Shown here piece after piece: positions 16,885 to 25,460 of a stretch of 40,620 nucleotides of DNA. The stretch's first letter is position 1, and the number at the start of each line of letters is the position of its first letter. Both the position numbers and the translations under genes were made by a program. A model generated the notes under the pieces. That model did no database searches, was not told where the DNA came from, and was given only the letters and a program-made list of their open reading frames with translations. Source of the DNA: Methanosphaera stadtmanae (GTDB lineage: Archaea > Methanobacteriota > Methanobacteria > Methanobacteriales > Methanobacteriaceae); NCBI GenBank assembly GCA_015062805.1, contig SUTQ01000006.1:1-40620 (forward strand), read 5' to 3'.

Positions 16885-17238
16885 TTAGATAAAGTTGATA
16901 TCACTATCAGCATCTTCTTTCTCTTTTTCTAATTCATTTTTTGAAAGTATTTTTGCAATAATTATTTCGTGAACTATAAATTCTACTTTTCCATAGTCTA
17001 TATCTAATATCTTATCATATAGACGTCCAGCACTATGTGTTCCTTTGGCTACTGTTTTAACACTATTAGCCACATAGCCTGATGGTCCGGCATATCTTAA
17101 TTCTACTCTTATTGCTTCGCAATCATAATTATTTTCTGGTTCTTTAACTAATTTAATAATAGAACCTATTTTAAATGGTTTTATACCATTAAACATATTA
17201 ACAGCATTGACAGTAAAATACAAATTTTCTTCTTTCAT
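16885..17238 (-). CDS. HIRAN domain protein
   Basis: The 117-residue protein is one HIRAN domain: YFTVNAVNMFNG, then IGSIIKLVKEPENNYDCEAIRVEL with the classic 'L..EP.N.yD..Ai.V' motif, and GPSGYVANSVKTVAKG matching 'iGYv....'. HIRAN domains bind DNA 3' ends or damaged DNA, alone or fused to helicases; here it is solo with a short acidic tail. An AGGTGA ribosome binding site precedes the ATG. It is the first gene of an operon with the ARPP-1-like gene. The upstream region has a palindrome flanked by TATA-like repeats. Confidence 0.8.
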   Translation of the reverse strand: MKEENLYFTVNAVNMFNGIKPFKIGSIIKLVKEPENNYDCEAIRVELRYAGPSGYVANSVKTVAKGTHSAGRLYDKILDIDYGKVEFIVHEIIIAKILSKNELEKEKEDADSDINFI

Positions 17239-17333
17239 TATATTTCACCTTTTATTCTTGTTCATTTTTTAATTATTGTTGTAAATAAGAATTTGGAATA
17301 AGTAATATATAAATTTTATGTTTTATTATGCCA

Positions 17334-17377
17334 TATATTATATAAAAATTTCATATGAAATAGTATATATTATATAA
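17334..17377. promoter_or_regulatory. Palindrome flanked by two TATA-like repeats upstream of the HIRAN operon
   Basis: The palindrome ATTTCATATGAAAT (17348-17361) lies between two copies of TATATTATATAAA (17334-17346 and 17365-17377). Read on the minus strand the copies give TTTATATAATATA, plausible TATA boxes for the HIRAN gene about 100 bases away. The arrangement suggests a regulated promoter. Confidence 0.35.
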
Positions 17378-17505
17378 AGAATAAGGATTCTTAAATAATT
17401 TCTCTTAAAATATAAAATTAAGAATTATAAAGAGATTTTTAAAAATGAAAAATAAAATATAAAAAATATAAAATAGTTATAAAATATTCCAATTAAGATT
17501 ATATT

Positions 17506-18333
17506 CTAATTGTCCGTTAATTTCAAAAACATTTCAAGATCAACAATCCATGAATGTGCATCCTCAATAATCTGATTTTTTTCATCAAACTGTAAAATAC
17601 AAGTTCCTACCATACCCTTTGTTTCAATAAAAATATTTTGGTTATTTGAATCTATATAATATATTGGAGCTTCCGAATCCAAAATAATCGTATCATTGTC
17701 AAACATAGATTTAAAAACATATAATTCCCTATCATATATTTCTTTTTTATCGTATTCTGAGAATAATATCCTGTGTCCACAGCAATATTGACAATTATGA
17801 CCTTCCTTTTCTATTATAACATGTTTTCTGAGTTCATCACTCAATTCAATATCAAGTTTAAACGAATCTATCAATTCACCAATATTATAACATAAATAAT
17901 CCCTTTTAACATATTTTTCAATTAAATTATCTATAGACAAATATACATTCTTTGATTTAAAATTATTTAATAATTCTCCATCTATATCAAATTCTTTAAT
18001 AATTGTATTTGATTGTTCATGTTTAACAAAATAGATTCTTTGATGTCTAATATCCAATATATACTCGATTTGAATACAATCCGTAATGCCGAAAAATGTA
18101 TGTAAAGGATTCATATAATAATATATAACCATATATTTGTGAAAATTGGTTTTAGGAGTTAAAGGAAATGATTTTTTCTTTGTATTCATAAAATAGTTTA
18201 GTTTAACATCAAAATTTTCCAACAAATCCCCCAAAGTTTTACAATTTAAATTTACACTTTCGATTTTAGTATTCTTAATAATTTTTGACATCAGCTCATA
18301 TTCCTTCAGATATTTAATCAATAATTTATTCAT
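17506..18333 (-). CDS. Hypothetical protein, 275 aa, with a CxxCC motif
   Basis: I do not recognise this protein. It is soluble, without a signal peptide or membrane segment, and reads as alternating helices and strands. The midpoint has HNCQYCCGHRILF, which may bind a metal, and the C-terminal half has strands that look like a barrel or sandwich (ELYVFKSMFDNDTIILDSEAPIYYID, then IFIETKGMVGTCILQFDEKNQII). It is divergent from the zinc-ribbon protein at 18417, with 83 bases between their starts, so a shared control region is possible. Confidence 0.65.
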   Translation of the reverse strand: MNKLLIKYLKEYELMSKIIKNTKIESVNLNCKTLGDLLENFDVKLNYFMNTKKKSFPLTPKTNFHKYMVIYYYMNPLHTFFGITDCIQIEYILDIRHQRIYFVKHEQSNTIIKEFDIDGELLNNFKSKNVYLSIDNLIEKYVKRDYLCYNIGELIDSFKLDIELSDELRKHVIIEKEGHNCQYCCGHRILFSEYDKKEIYDRELYVFKSMFDNDTIILDSEAPIYYIDSNNQNIFIETKGMVGTCILQFDEKNQIIEDAHSWIVDLEMFLKLTDN

Positions 18334-18416
18334 CCATATTTATATTCTAATTTATTAACTAAAAAAAATATATGATTATATATTACTAAGCATATTTAAT
18401 AAAAGGTGCATTACGA

Positions 18417-19601
18417 ATGTCAATTAACAAAATTATAAATGAAGATGAACAGATACTAATTTTTAAATATAATCAGGTATTAAATCGGGTTATATGTCCA
18501 AAATGCAGTAGTGAAATATTATATTTTGATGAATATTGTTATAACTGTGGAACTAAACTAAATAAAACGTCAGTTTTTTACATACCAAATCTTAACAATA
18601 TTAAAAGTAAAGAGGAAGCTTCCACATATAACCTTGCTTTAAAATATGCTAGTGTTACAGTACTTAGACAAATGATGTTTAATCCATTATATTCTGAAAA
18701 AGATGATTTTATTCTACAAGCCTTTAAAAATGTGAGTTTTTATGATGTTCGTAAATACTTGGTTAATGAAGATTTAATAGAAATTTTAACCGGAAGAGAA
18801 AAAATCAAAGCTGGATTGAAAGTAACTTCTGAAGAATACATTGATAAAGTAATTAATCAAAAAGGATTACATCAGGGCATATCAAAAGCTGATAAAATTA
18901 CTATACTAATGAGCAATCTTACAGAAGCAGAACTTGATTCAATGATTCCTCATTATTATAAAGTCACAGAGAATGGTATACAATTTTATGAAAACAACAA
19001 ACATTGCCGATTATATTCACTAGTATTCTATGATTTTAATTTAGAATATTATGATAATGAATATACAACTTCAAAAGCAGAATTGAAAGACTTTGCAATA
19101 AAACTGTTAGATAAATCACTAATTGAAGTTATAGATAAACTTAAATGGCAATCTTATTCAGATTTATTATTCAAATATGCTGAAATATGTGACATATATG
19201 AAGAATATGAAAAAATGTTAAAATATCTTATTAAACACTTCATAACAGAAATAAATCCATATACAGATAATAAAATAAAAAATAAAATTGAAATATCCTT
19301 AAATTTAAGAAATAAAATAATTTACTCAATTACTAAAGCAAATATTGATTATAATAGTTTAATAGAAATAATTAAATCTTCAATAGATAATATTGAAATT
19401 CCAAAAAATTTTGTAAATTGTGATGAGATAATTTTACTAATTGAAGAACTCTTTGATCAAAATACAACTCTCAAAGATATTAATATTCATTTAAATAATT
19501 TATACAATATCGAAAATGTTGATTTAAATAAATATACCTTTAACGATAGAAAAGAACAAGAAAAAGTTTTAAATGAAATAGAAAAAATTATTTCTGTTTA
19601 A
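18417..19601 (+). CDS. Zinc-ribbon/SAP-like helical protein, copy 1 of duplicated module
   Basis: The 394-residue protein has no function I know. An N-terminal zinc ribbon (C27, C30, C41, C44) follows DEQILIFKY. Next is a helical block with the SAP-like LKVTSEEYIDKVINQKGLHQ and ISKADKITILMSNLT. A conserved helical region (about 205-285, KWQSYSDLLFKYAEICDIYEEYEKMLKYLI and INPYTDNK) follows, then a variable C-terminal helical part. The protein at 20667 has the same parts in the same order, so the two are paralogues. SAP-like helices often bind DNA; that is inference. Its stop overlaps by 14 bases the stop of the convergent metalloprotease gene. No clear ribosome binding site beyond AAGGTGC before the ATG. 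Confidence 0.75.
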   Translation: MSINKIINEDEQILIFKYNQVLNRVICPKCSSEILYFDEYCYNCGTKLNKTSVFYIPNLNNIKSKEEASTYNLALKYASVTVLRQMMFNPLYSEKDDFILQAFKNVSFYDVRKYLVNEDLIEILTGREKIKAGLKVTSEEYIDKVINQKGLHQGISKADKITILMSNLTEAELDSMIPHYYKVTENGIQFYENNKHCRLYSLVFYDFNLEYYDNEYTTSKAELKDFAIKLLDKSLIEVIDKLKWQSYSDLLFKYAEICDIYEEYEKMLKYLIKHFITEINPYTDNKIKNKIEISLNLRNKIIYSITKANIDYNSLIEIIKSSIDNIEIPKNFVNCDEIILLIEELFDQNTTLKDINIHLNNLYNIENVDLNKYTFNDRKEQEKVLNEIEKIISV

Positions 19602-20511
19602 ATTCATTTTTCAAGGTTGTTAAATACTTAAAGTAATCCTCCTTATCCAAACAAGCTTTGAAAGCCGAACGTAATAATGCTCCCATATACTCTGTTTTTG
19701 TATTTTCATCCATTTCAGGACTTTCTTCATATTTTATTTGGTCATAGTTTCTTCTAACATTATCTATTGTGTACTGTTGAATAATTTTCCTTCTAAATTC
19801 ATCATCAATGAAATATTCTAAAATGTTTGTAATGTCATTTGAAATTGAACGACCTAATGCTATCAAATCTTTATGTTCATCTATGTTGATTTTATTTTCT
19901 TCCATTATCTGAATGAATGATCCGTAGTTTTGACTTCCATGCAATATAAATTGTCCTTCAGTTGTATGTGCTACATATTCATTCAAAAACTTCCTTTCAG
20001 GGAATATAGTAGAAAAAAGAACAAAAGTTTCTATATAAACATTTTTTTCCACTTTTAGAGCATACATCATCCAACGTTCAAATATTTCAGAAAATAAATG
20101 GTGTGTTAATTCATGAATAAGAGTTGCAATTTGTTCAGCTTCCGGTAATCTTTCATCAATGAAAATCTCATTTGCAACATAATAACCCAATGCACTACCT
20201 TTATGTTTGGAAAAAATATTAACATATTCATCAACTATATCATAGACATTTTCTAAAGTAGACTTGTTTTCATTATAAGTAAATTTATCATATCCTATAC
20301 GTATTATCTCTTCAAGAATTGCATTGTACGCATTAGGACTAAAATATGTTTCAGATAGTGTTTTATAGTTTTCTTCAGTGATTAACTCTTCAAAACTATT
20401 AATTTTATTACCATATACAATTTTTTCAGTTTTTAATGTTGCATTACAACTTTTACAATAGATATTTTCACTATTATTTGCTTTTCCACATTCTGAACAA
20501 TAAACTTTCAT
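19588..20511 (-). CDS. Zinc-ribbon metalloprotease (HELTHH), copy 1 of duplicated module
   Basis: About 307 residues. A zinc ribbon (YCSECGKANNSENIYCKSCN) opens the protein. A helical domain follows, and then the gluzincin-like signature IATLIHELTHHLF (H136, E137, H140 when counted from an upstream GTG at 20520). A likely third ligand is the glutamate in FLNEYVAH some 40 residues later. No membrane segment is seen, so the enzyme should act in the cytoplasm. Its overall layout is shared with the protein at 22555, which lacks the HExxH. The ATG at 20511 is preferred over the GTG. The gene is convergent with 18417 (3' ends overlap) and divergent from 20667 (about 155 bases between starts). The substrate is unknown; the partner protein of the pair is one candidate. 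Confidence 0.8.
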   Translation of the reverse strand: MKVYCSECGKANNSENIYCKSCNATLKTEKIVYGNKINSFEELITEENYKTLSETYFSPNAYNAILEEIIRIGYDKFTYNENKSTLENVYDIVDEYVNIFSKHKGSALGYYVANEIFIDERLPEAEQIATLIHELTHHLFSEIFERWMMYALKVEKNVYIETFVLFSTIFPERKFLNEYVAHTTEGQFILHGSQNYGSFIQIMEENKINIDEHKDLIALGRSISNDITNILEYFIDDEFRRKIIQQYTIDNVRRNYDQIKYEESPEMDENTKTEYMGALLRSAFKACLDKEDYFKYLTTLKNEFKQK

Positions 20512-20666
20512 TATGACCACTAATTAAATATATTAAAATAATAATTAAAAAATGTATTCTTTAAACAATTCTGAATAGAAATAATGTATCTTAAAGTTTT
20601 TCCTATATTTAAAATTAAATATCAATTCATATAGATGTAATAATAACTAATAAAAAACTGATAAAT

Positions 20667-22562
20667 ATGGACAATGAAGTTTTGAGTAAAATAAATAATT
20701 TAACAAATGGAAAATATGCTCAGGAATATTTCAGCAGTTTAGGATTAAATTACTCTGATGCTAAAAAAATTAGGGAAAACCTAATAAATAATCAAAATAA
20801 TGAAGATATCGAAGATTCATTAATTCAATTACAATTATATCTAGAAATATCCAAGTATTGTTATGACAATAAATTAACAGATAACTACGAAAAAGAAATA
20901 ACTAATTCTTATGATGAAAAATTATTGATTTATAAAATAAACGATAACCAATCCCATATTTCTTGTTCAAAATGTAAAAAAGAATTAATTAAAGATTTTA
21001 AATATTGTCCATTTTGTGGTTCCGAAAATATACAGGTTACCTTAAAAATTGTTGTTGATGGAGCTATTGATTTAGATAAAGGTTTTATAACTCCTGAAGA
21101 AGTAAAACACATCAGATATTTAACTCCAAATGAAGAAAAATTAGTAAAAGAAGGAAAAGTTAAATTTGAAGATGTTGGTATAACATTAGATGAAAACAAT
21201 TCCCCATACGAAATAAAAAATCAATTAATATCAAAAAACGAAAATCTTAGAACGAATAAAAATCTTCGAGAAAAATTGTTTAATCAAAACTTGACTATTC
21301 ATAAAAAACAAATTCTCAATTATCAATTAGCATTATTTGACGATTTAAATAAAAATAGGAATTTAAAATATTATCCTCTATCCTTAATTGAACAAAAAGT
21401 GACAGAAATTACTCCTAATGAAACAGAACCCAATAAAGATACTCCATTAGTCAAACCTGAAGAAAAAAGAAAAAAATATATTAAAATAATCTCAAAACCA
21501 GCTAAATCTAAAACAAAAGAAAAAGCTAAAGAAATTAAAGAATATCATGATAGTCAAAAAAATGAAAATCTACAGCCTGTTGATAATCTAAAAATAAATC
21601 TTAAATATGCAGAAGTATTATACCTATTAGATGCAATTAAACATCCTAAAAATCCTGAAATACCAGATAATATGCTTTATTGGTTAAACGTTTCATCAAA
21701 AAGCGAGGTAACTCGTTATTTAAGATGTAATGGGTATATAATGGATTCAAAAGGAATGGATTTAATTAAGGCAAATCTTATGGAACTATCAAAAAATGAT
21801 TTAAAAAGGATTATGACAGAAAATAATCTTAAAATCAAGAATAATAAAGAAGACAATGTTCAAGCAATATGTGATAATGTTCAACGAAATAAACTTGAAG
21901 AATATAATAAAGATAGTGCTATAATTATAACTAAAAAAGGATATGATTTCATCAAACAAAATCCTCAAGTCGAAATATATTCAAAATATTTATACAACTT
22001 TAACTTGAAAAAATTTGAACAATTCTATCAAGAAAACAAAAATAAATCATTAAAAGATATATCAATAGATTATTTAACAACTATTAGAGATTATTATATT
22101 GAAAAAATGAAATGGAATAAATTTGCTATGACTTTTGAAGCCGAAAGTAGAATATACAAAAGCCAAAAGAATAAAATTATGCAATTACAATCATATATAA
22201 ACTACTTTATATGCATGATAAATCCATGGAAAGATAATAAATTAGAATATGATAATCCAATAATAATAGAAGATAATGAAGAATTAATAAAAACAGTAGA
22301 TCAATCCAAATTATCTTTAAAAGAAATACAGGAATTATTTGTAAAACAGAGCAAAGAAATAAAGTTACCTGGATTGTTCTTATCTCCTGATGATATTTAT
22401 GAATATTTTATTAGAATATACAATAATGAAGATTTAAGAAAGATTAACAAGGAATTAACACATATAATAAATATCAGCTCATTGGAAAGTAATTCATTAG
22501 AATTCTTTTCTAAAAAAGAGGAAAATGAAGTATATTTAAGGGTTAAAAAAAGAATTAATTAG
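20667..22562 (+). CDS. Zinc-ribbon/SAP-like helical protein, copy 2 (enlarged)
   Basis: The 631-residue protein is paralogous to that at 18417 but longer. An extra N-terminal helical segment (about 1-80) precedes DEKLLIYK and the zinc ribbon C100, C103, C114, C117. A unique central part (about 125-310) has VVDGAIDLDKGFITPEEVKHIRYLT and a lysine/glutamate-rich linker. From about 312 it aligns with copy 1: YAEVLYLLDAIKHPKNPEI, SAP-like LSKNDLKRIMTENNLKIKNNKEDNVQAI, KWNKFAMTFEAESRIYKSQK and INPWKDNK. There is no enzyme motif I recognise. It is probably cytoplasmic and nucleic-acid- or protein-binding. Its stop overlaps by eight bases the stop of the convergent gene at 22555, as in copy 1. Confidence 0.75.
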   Translation: MDNEVLSKINNLTNGKYAQEYFSSLGLNYSDAKKIRENLINNQNNEDIEDSLIQLQLYLEISKYCYDNKLTDNYEKEITNSYDEKLLIYKINDNQSHISCSKCKKELIKDFKYCPFCGSENIQVTLKIVVDGAIDLDKGFITPEEVKHIRYLTPNEEKLVKEGKVKFEDVGITLDENNSPYEIKNQLISKNENLRTNKNLREKLFNQNLTIHKKQILNYQLALFDDLNKNRNLKYYPLSLIEQKVTEITPNETEPNKDTPLVKPEEKRKKYIKIISKPAKSKTKEKAKEIKEYHDSQKNENLQPVDNLKINLKYAEVLYLLDAIKHPKNPEIPDNMLYWLNVSSKSEVTRYLRCNGYIMDSKGMDLIKANLMELSKNDLKRIMTENNLKIKNNKEDNVQAICDNVQRNKLEEYNKDSAIIITKKGYDFIKQNPQVEIYSKYLYNFNLKKFEQFYQENKNKSLKDISIDYLTTIRDYYIEKMKWNKFAMTFEAESRIYKSQKNKIMQLQSYINYFICMINPWKDNKLEYDNPIIIEDNEELIKTVDQSKLSLKEIQELFVKQSKEIKLPGLFLSPDDIYEYFIRIYNNEDLRKINKELTHIINISSLESNSLEFFSKKEENEVYLRVKKRIN

Positions 22563-23553
22563 CTTTTTCTAATTCTTCAAATACTTTTTTTATTTCATTT
22601 AATTTTTTTCTAGCTTCTTCATTATTCATAAGATATTTAATAGTTTCAATCATATTATTTTTTAAAGTTAAAATCATTTCTTCAGTTGTCATGACTTTAT
22701 CACATTCAAATCGTCTTATAGCATCAGTAGTATCTTCTTTATCTATTTTAAATTGTTCTGCTAATTCGGTGATAATTTCCCTGTTAAATATTTTTTCAAA
22801 TATCTTAATTATTTCTTGAGCATATGTATTTCCAATATATAATCCTTTTTTAAATTCTTCTTCTTTAAAAATATTACTAAAGTATATTTGTTCAACATCC
22901 TCATAGTTATCATAATCTTTTGGTATAAAATGTGCTTCGACTTTAGAGCTGTAATATTTTTGAACAAAATTTTCAAATGCACAAGAGTAACGACAATAAT
23001 CTATAAAACTTTTAAGGTATACATTGCTTTTTACGTTGAATATATACATAAAAAAAGCTTCCAAGATTTCTAAATGAATATCAATAGCCAAATTTTTGAT
23101 AATTGTAGCAGATTGTAAACTTTTTGAATATGTAGGGTTAATTATTATAGTATTATAATCATATAATCCAAAAGTACCAATTTGATCGTTATTTCTAATT
23201 TTAACGTAATTATTACACAATAACAAAATTTTCTCCAAAATATTTAAATCATCATTTAAATGAGTATTTTCTGATCTTTTAACTATTGAATCTAATAAAT
23301 ATTCATAAAACTTAATTGGAATATCCGTTTCATTTATTCGTTTGATATTATCCTCAGTTAATATTTCTTCAAAATTATTCATCTGTTTACCTGTAATAGT
23401 TGCAAATGAAACAAGAACAGTATTGCAATTACTACAAAACCTATTTAAAGGATAATTTTCTTTACCACATTCCGGACAATATATTAAAAGACTTTTATCA
23501 TTATCAAATGACCATTTTTCATCTTTTTGAATTGTTTTTTCATCACTGCTCAT
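22555..23553 (-). CDS. Zinc-ribbon protease homologue without HExxH, copy 2 of duplicated module
   Basis: The 332-residue protein aligns along its length with that at 19588: zinc ribbon (C26, C29, C40, C43), then FEEILTEDN, then SATIIKNLAIDIHLEILEAFFMYIFNVKSNVYL, which parallels IATLIHELTHHLFSEIFERWMMYALKVEKNVYI. At the catalytic site HELTHH is replaced by KNLAID (153-158), so it cannot bind zinc in the usual way and is probably inactive. A charged C-terminal helix is extended. It may be a regulatory or adaptor homologue of the active copy. Its 3' end overlaps the convergent gene at 20667. Upstream, on the same strand, lie the CPBP and M48 protease genes, with 82 and 91 bases between genes. 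Confidence 0.78.
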   Translation of the reverse strand: MSSDEKTIQKDEKWSFDNDKSLLIYCPECGKENYPLNRFCSNCNTVLVSFATITGKQMNNFEEILTEDNIKRINETDIPIKFYEYLLDSIVKRSENTHLNDDLNILEKILLLCNNYVKIRNNDQIGTFGLYDYNTIIINPTYSKSLQSATIIKNLAIDIHLEILEAFFMYIFNVKSNVYLKSFIDYCRYSCAFENFVQKYYSSKVEAHFIPKDYDNYEDVEQIYFSNIFKEEEFKKGLYIGNTYAQEIIKIFEKIFNREIITELAEQFKIDKEDTTDAIRRFECDKVMTTEEMILTLKNNMIETIKYLMNNEEARKKLNEIKKVFEELEKAN

Positions 23554-23635
23554 AATTAATCCCTGAATTATTATATTAATCTTTTTATTAATAAAAAAAT
23601 AAATACTTTAAATTTAATTTATTAAATAATTATTT

Positions 23636-24331
23636 TTACAAACCTAATAACATTATAATCATTATAAAAGCATCTGTAAATAAATGAGATAAATATGGAA
23701 CTATTAAATTTTTAGTTTTTACATATCCATATAATTCAAATATTGAACCAAAACCTTGTATCAATATTGGTTCTATTAGGTAACCTTGAAAATTATAATG
23801 TAATAATCCAAATGTGGTTAAAACTATTATTGATGCAAATACTAATGAAACATCTTTTCTTTCAGAAAATTGATAGAAAAATCTTAATAAAAACATCAAT
23901 GGAATAAATTTAAGTAATTCTTCACCCATCATAGAAAATATTAATCCCAATACACTTTCCCATGTAACTGATAATAAATCCGTACTAGGACTTGTTAAAC
24001 CAAACAAATCTAATAATTGATACATAATTAATGCATATATAATATAACTTATAAACATTAAAAAAGCTAATTTGAGCTCATTTTTTGTTGGTTTGTTAAA
24101 TAATAAATTTAAATTCCAATTAGAAAAGTATAATAAAGGTATTAACATTATTCCACAAAAAAATATACTTCCCAATATTTCAGAATAATCTGATATCACA
24201 AAATAACATATTAAAGAGATTAAAACTGATAAAAGTAATATAAGCCATCCTATTTTAGAAATATAAGGATTTTTATTGTAATAAGGAAAATCTTTATTGT
24301 TATTTTTGATGTCAATAATATTATTTATCAT
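23636..24331 (-). CDS. CPBP family intramembrane protease-like protein
   Basis: The 231-residue protein has about six to seven membrane segments and the three CPBP (CAAX protease and bacteriocin-processing) motifs: GEELLKF (E137, E138, with K where R is usual), TFGLLHYNF (H178) and SHLFTD (H216, D220). Family members are glutamate-type intramembrane proteases; here the K in place of R leaves activity open. A closely related protein is encoded at 26869 (shared GFGSIFELYGYVKTKNLIVP). It lies between M48 and zinc-ribbon protease-like genes on one strand, a possible operon. Confidence 0.85.
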   Translation of the reverse strand: MINNIIDIKNNNKDFPYYNKNPYISKIGWLILLLSVLISLICYFVISDYSEILGSIFFCGIMLIPLLYFSNWNLNLLFNKPTKNELKLAFLMFISYIIYALIMYQLLDLFGLTSPSTDLLSVTWESVLGLIFSMMGEELLKFIPLMFLLRFFYQFSERKDVSLVFASIIVLTTFGLLHYNFQGYLIEPILIQGFGSIFELYGYVKTKNLIVPYLSHLFTDAFIMIIMLLGL

Positions 24332-24422
24332 ATCATTAATTATTTATTTGATATATTAAATATTTTATATGAAAATTTTTTAAAAATGTAAAAAAAAAAG
24401 AATATGATAATAATATTATCTA

Positions 24423-25247
24423 TTATTGATTTACTTTAGGTGTTTCAGGTAATAAAGGTTTTGAATAGAAATCTTTACCACTTTTTATTTCGTCTAAAGA
24501 ATCTTGCATTACTTTTATTCTTTTAGAATCTGATGGATGTGAAGAGAAGAAATCAACTTCATTACCACTATGAGCAGAGAATTTTTTCCAAAATTCCGGA
24601 ACAATTTCTACGTTGTATCCTGCCAAGTAAGAAATTGTTAAACCCAGTTTATCAGCTTCTAATTCATGATCTCTACCCCATGGCTGTGTTAAAAAGAATT
24701 GTGAACCTGTATTTGCAACATTGATTGCAGCTCTAGCCACATTACCTGCGCCAGCATAGCCTAACATATCTAAAATATAAGTAAAAATCCATGAAATTCT
24801 GGATACTGAATTCTTAGTTTCATGAACACTTGCTTGAGTACGTGAATGATCAAGTAATGCATGTGCTATTTCGTGTCCTAATACAAATGCAAATTCATCT
24901 TCGTTTTGGATCAATTGTAATATACCTGAATAGATAATTATTTTTCCTCCAGGATAACAACAAGCATTAACTATATCACTTTTAACTAGATGCACTTCCC
25001 AATCATAGTAACCATCAACATAATCACTTCTACCAATTTTTTGAAGATAGTCCACAATGGTTCTAATTAAGTTATTCGATACTTGAAGTACTTGTTGACC
25101 TACCTGAGTTTGGTCTAATACCTCATATTTATTTACTTCCTGAGCATAAACTTGATAACATTCTGCAAGGAACCTATCATCATTTACTTTATCATAATGT
25201 TTTTTTCCAGTAAATGGATTTAAAGGATTACGGTCATCTTTTGCCAT
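24423..25247 (-). CDS. M48 family zinc metalloprotease without signal peptide
   Basis: About 274 residues. The M48 marks are clear: RNPLNPFTGKKHYD at the N-terminus, the CYPGGKIIIYSGIL strand pair, the zinc site GHEIAHALLDHSR (H125, E126, H129) and the distal ligand in ELEAD (E195). Substrate-edge segments FSSHPSDSKRI match the family C-terminus. Bacterial relatives of the same layout are secreted or lipoproteins; this one has no signal peptide or strong membrane segment, so it is probably cytoplasmic or peripheral. I start at the ATG at 25247, preceded by GGGATGATG; an upstream ATG at 25256 sits too close to that site. First gene of a likely minus-strand run with the CPBP and zinc-ribbon genes. 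Confidence 0.9.
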   Translation of the reverse strand: MAKDDRNPLNPFTGKKHYDKVNDDRFLAECYQVYAQEVNKYEVLDQTQVGQQVLQVSNNLIRTIVDYLQKIGRSDYVDGYYDWEVHLVKSDIVNACCYPGGKIIIYSGILQLIQNEDEFAFVLGHEIAHALLDHSRTQASVHETKNSVSRISWIFTYILDMLGYAGAGNVARAAINVANTGSQFFLTQPWGRDHELEADKLGLTISYLAGYNVEIVPEFWKKFSAHSGNEVDFFSSHPSDSKRIKVMQDSLDEIKSGKDFYSKPLLPETPKVNQ

Positions 25248-25460
25248 TATCATCATCCCACTTGTTTATCATTATTTATAATATATATCTTATTTTTTTT
25301 TAAAGTTTTCTTTTTAATCATTTAATTTAAGATAAATTGTTGTTTTTTCTAGAACTAACTCTTATAAAAATACATAAAATGAATAATATATTTTATAAAT
25401 ATTTAATATTAAAATGATAAAAATAACTTATATTAAAAAAAAAGATTTGGATGTATTAAT

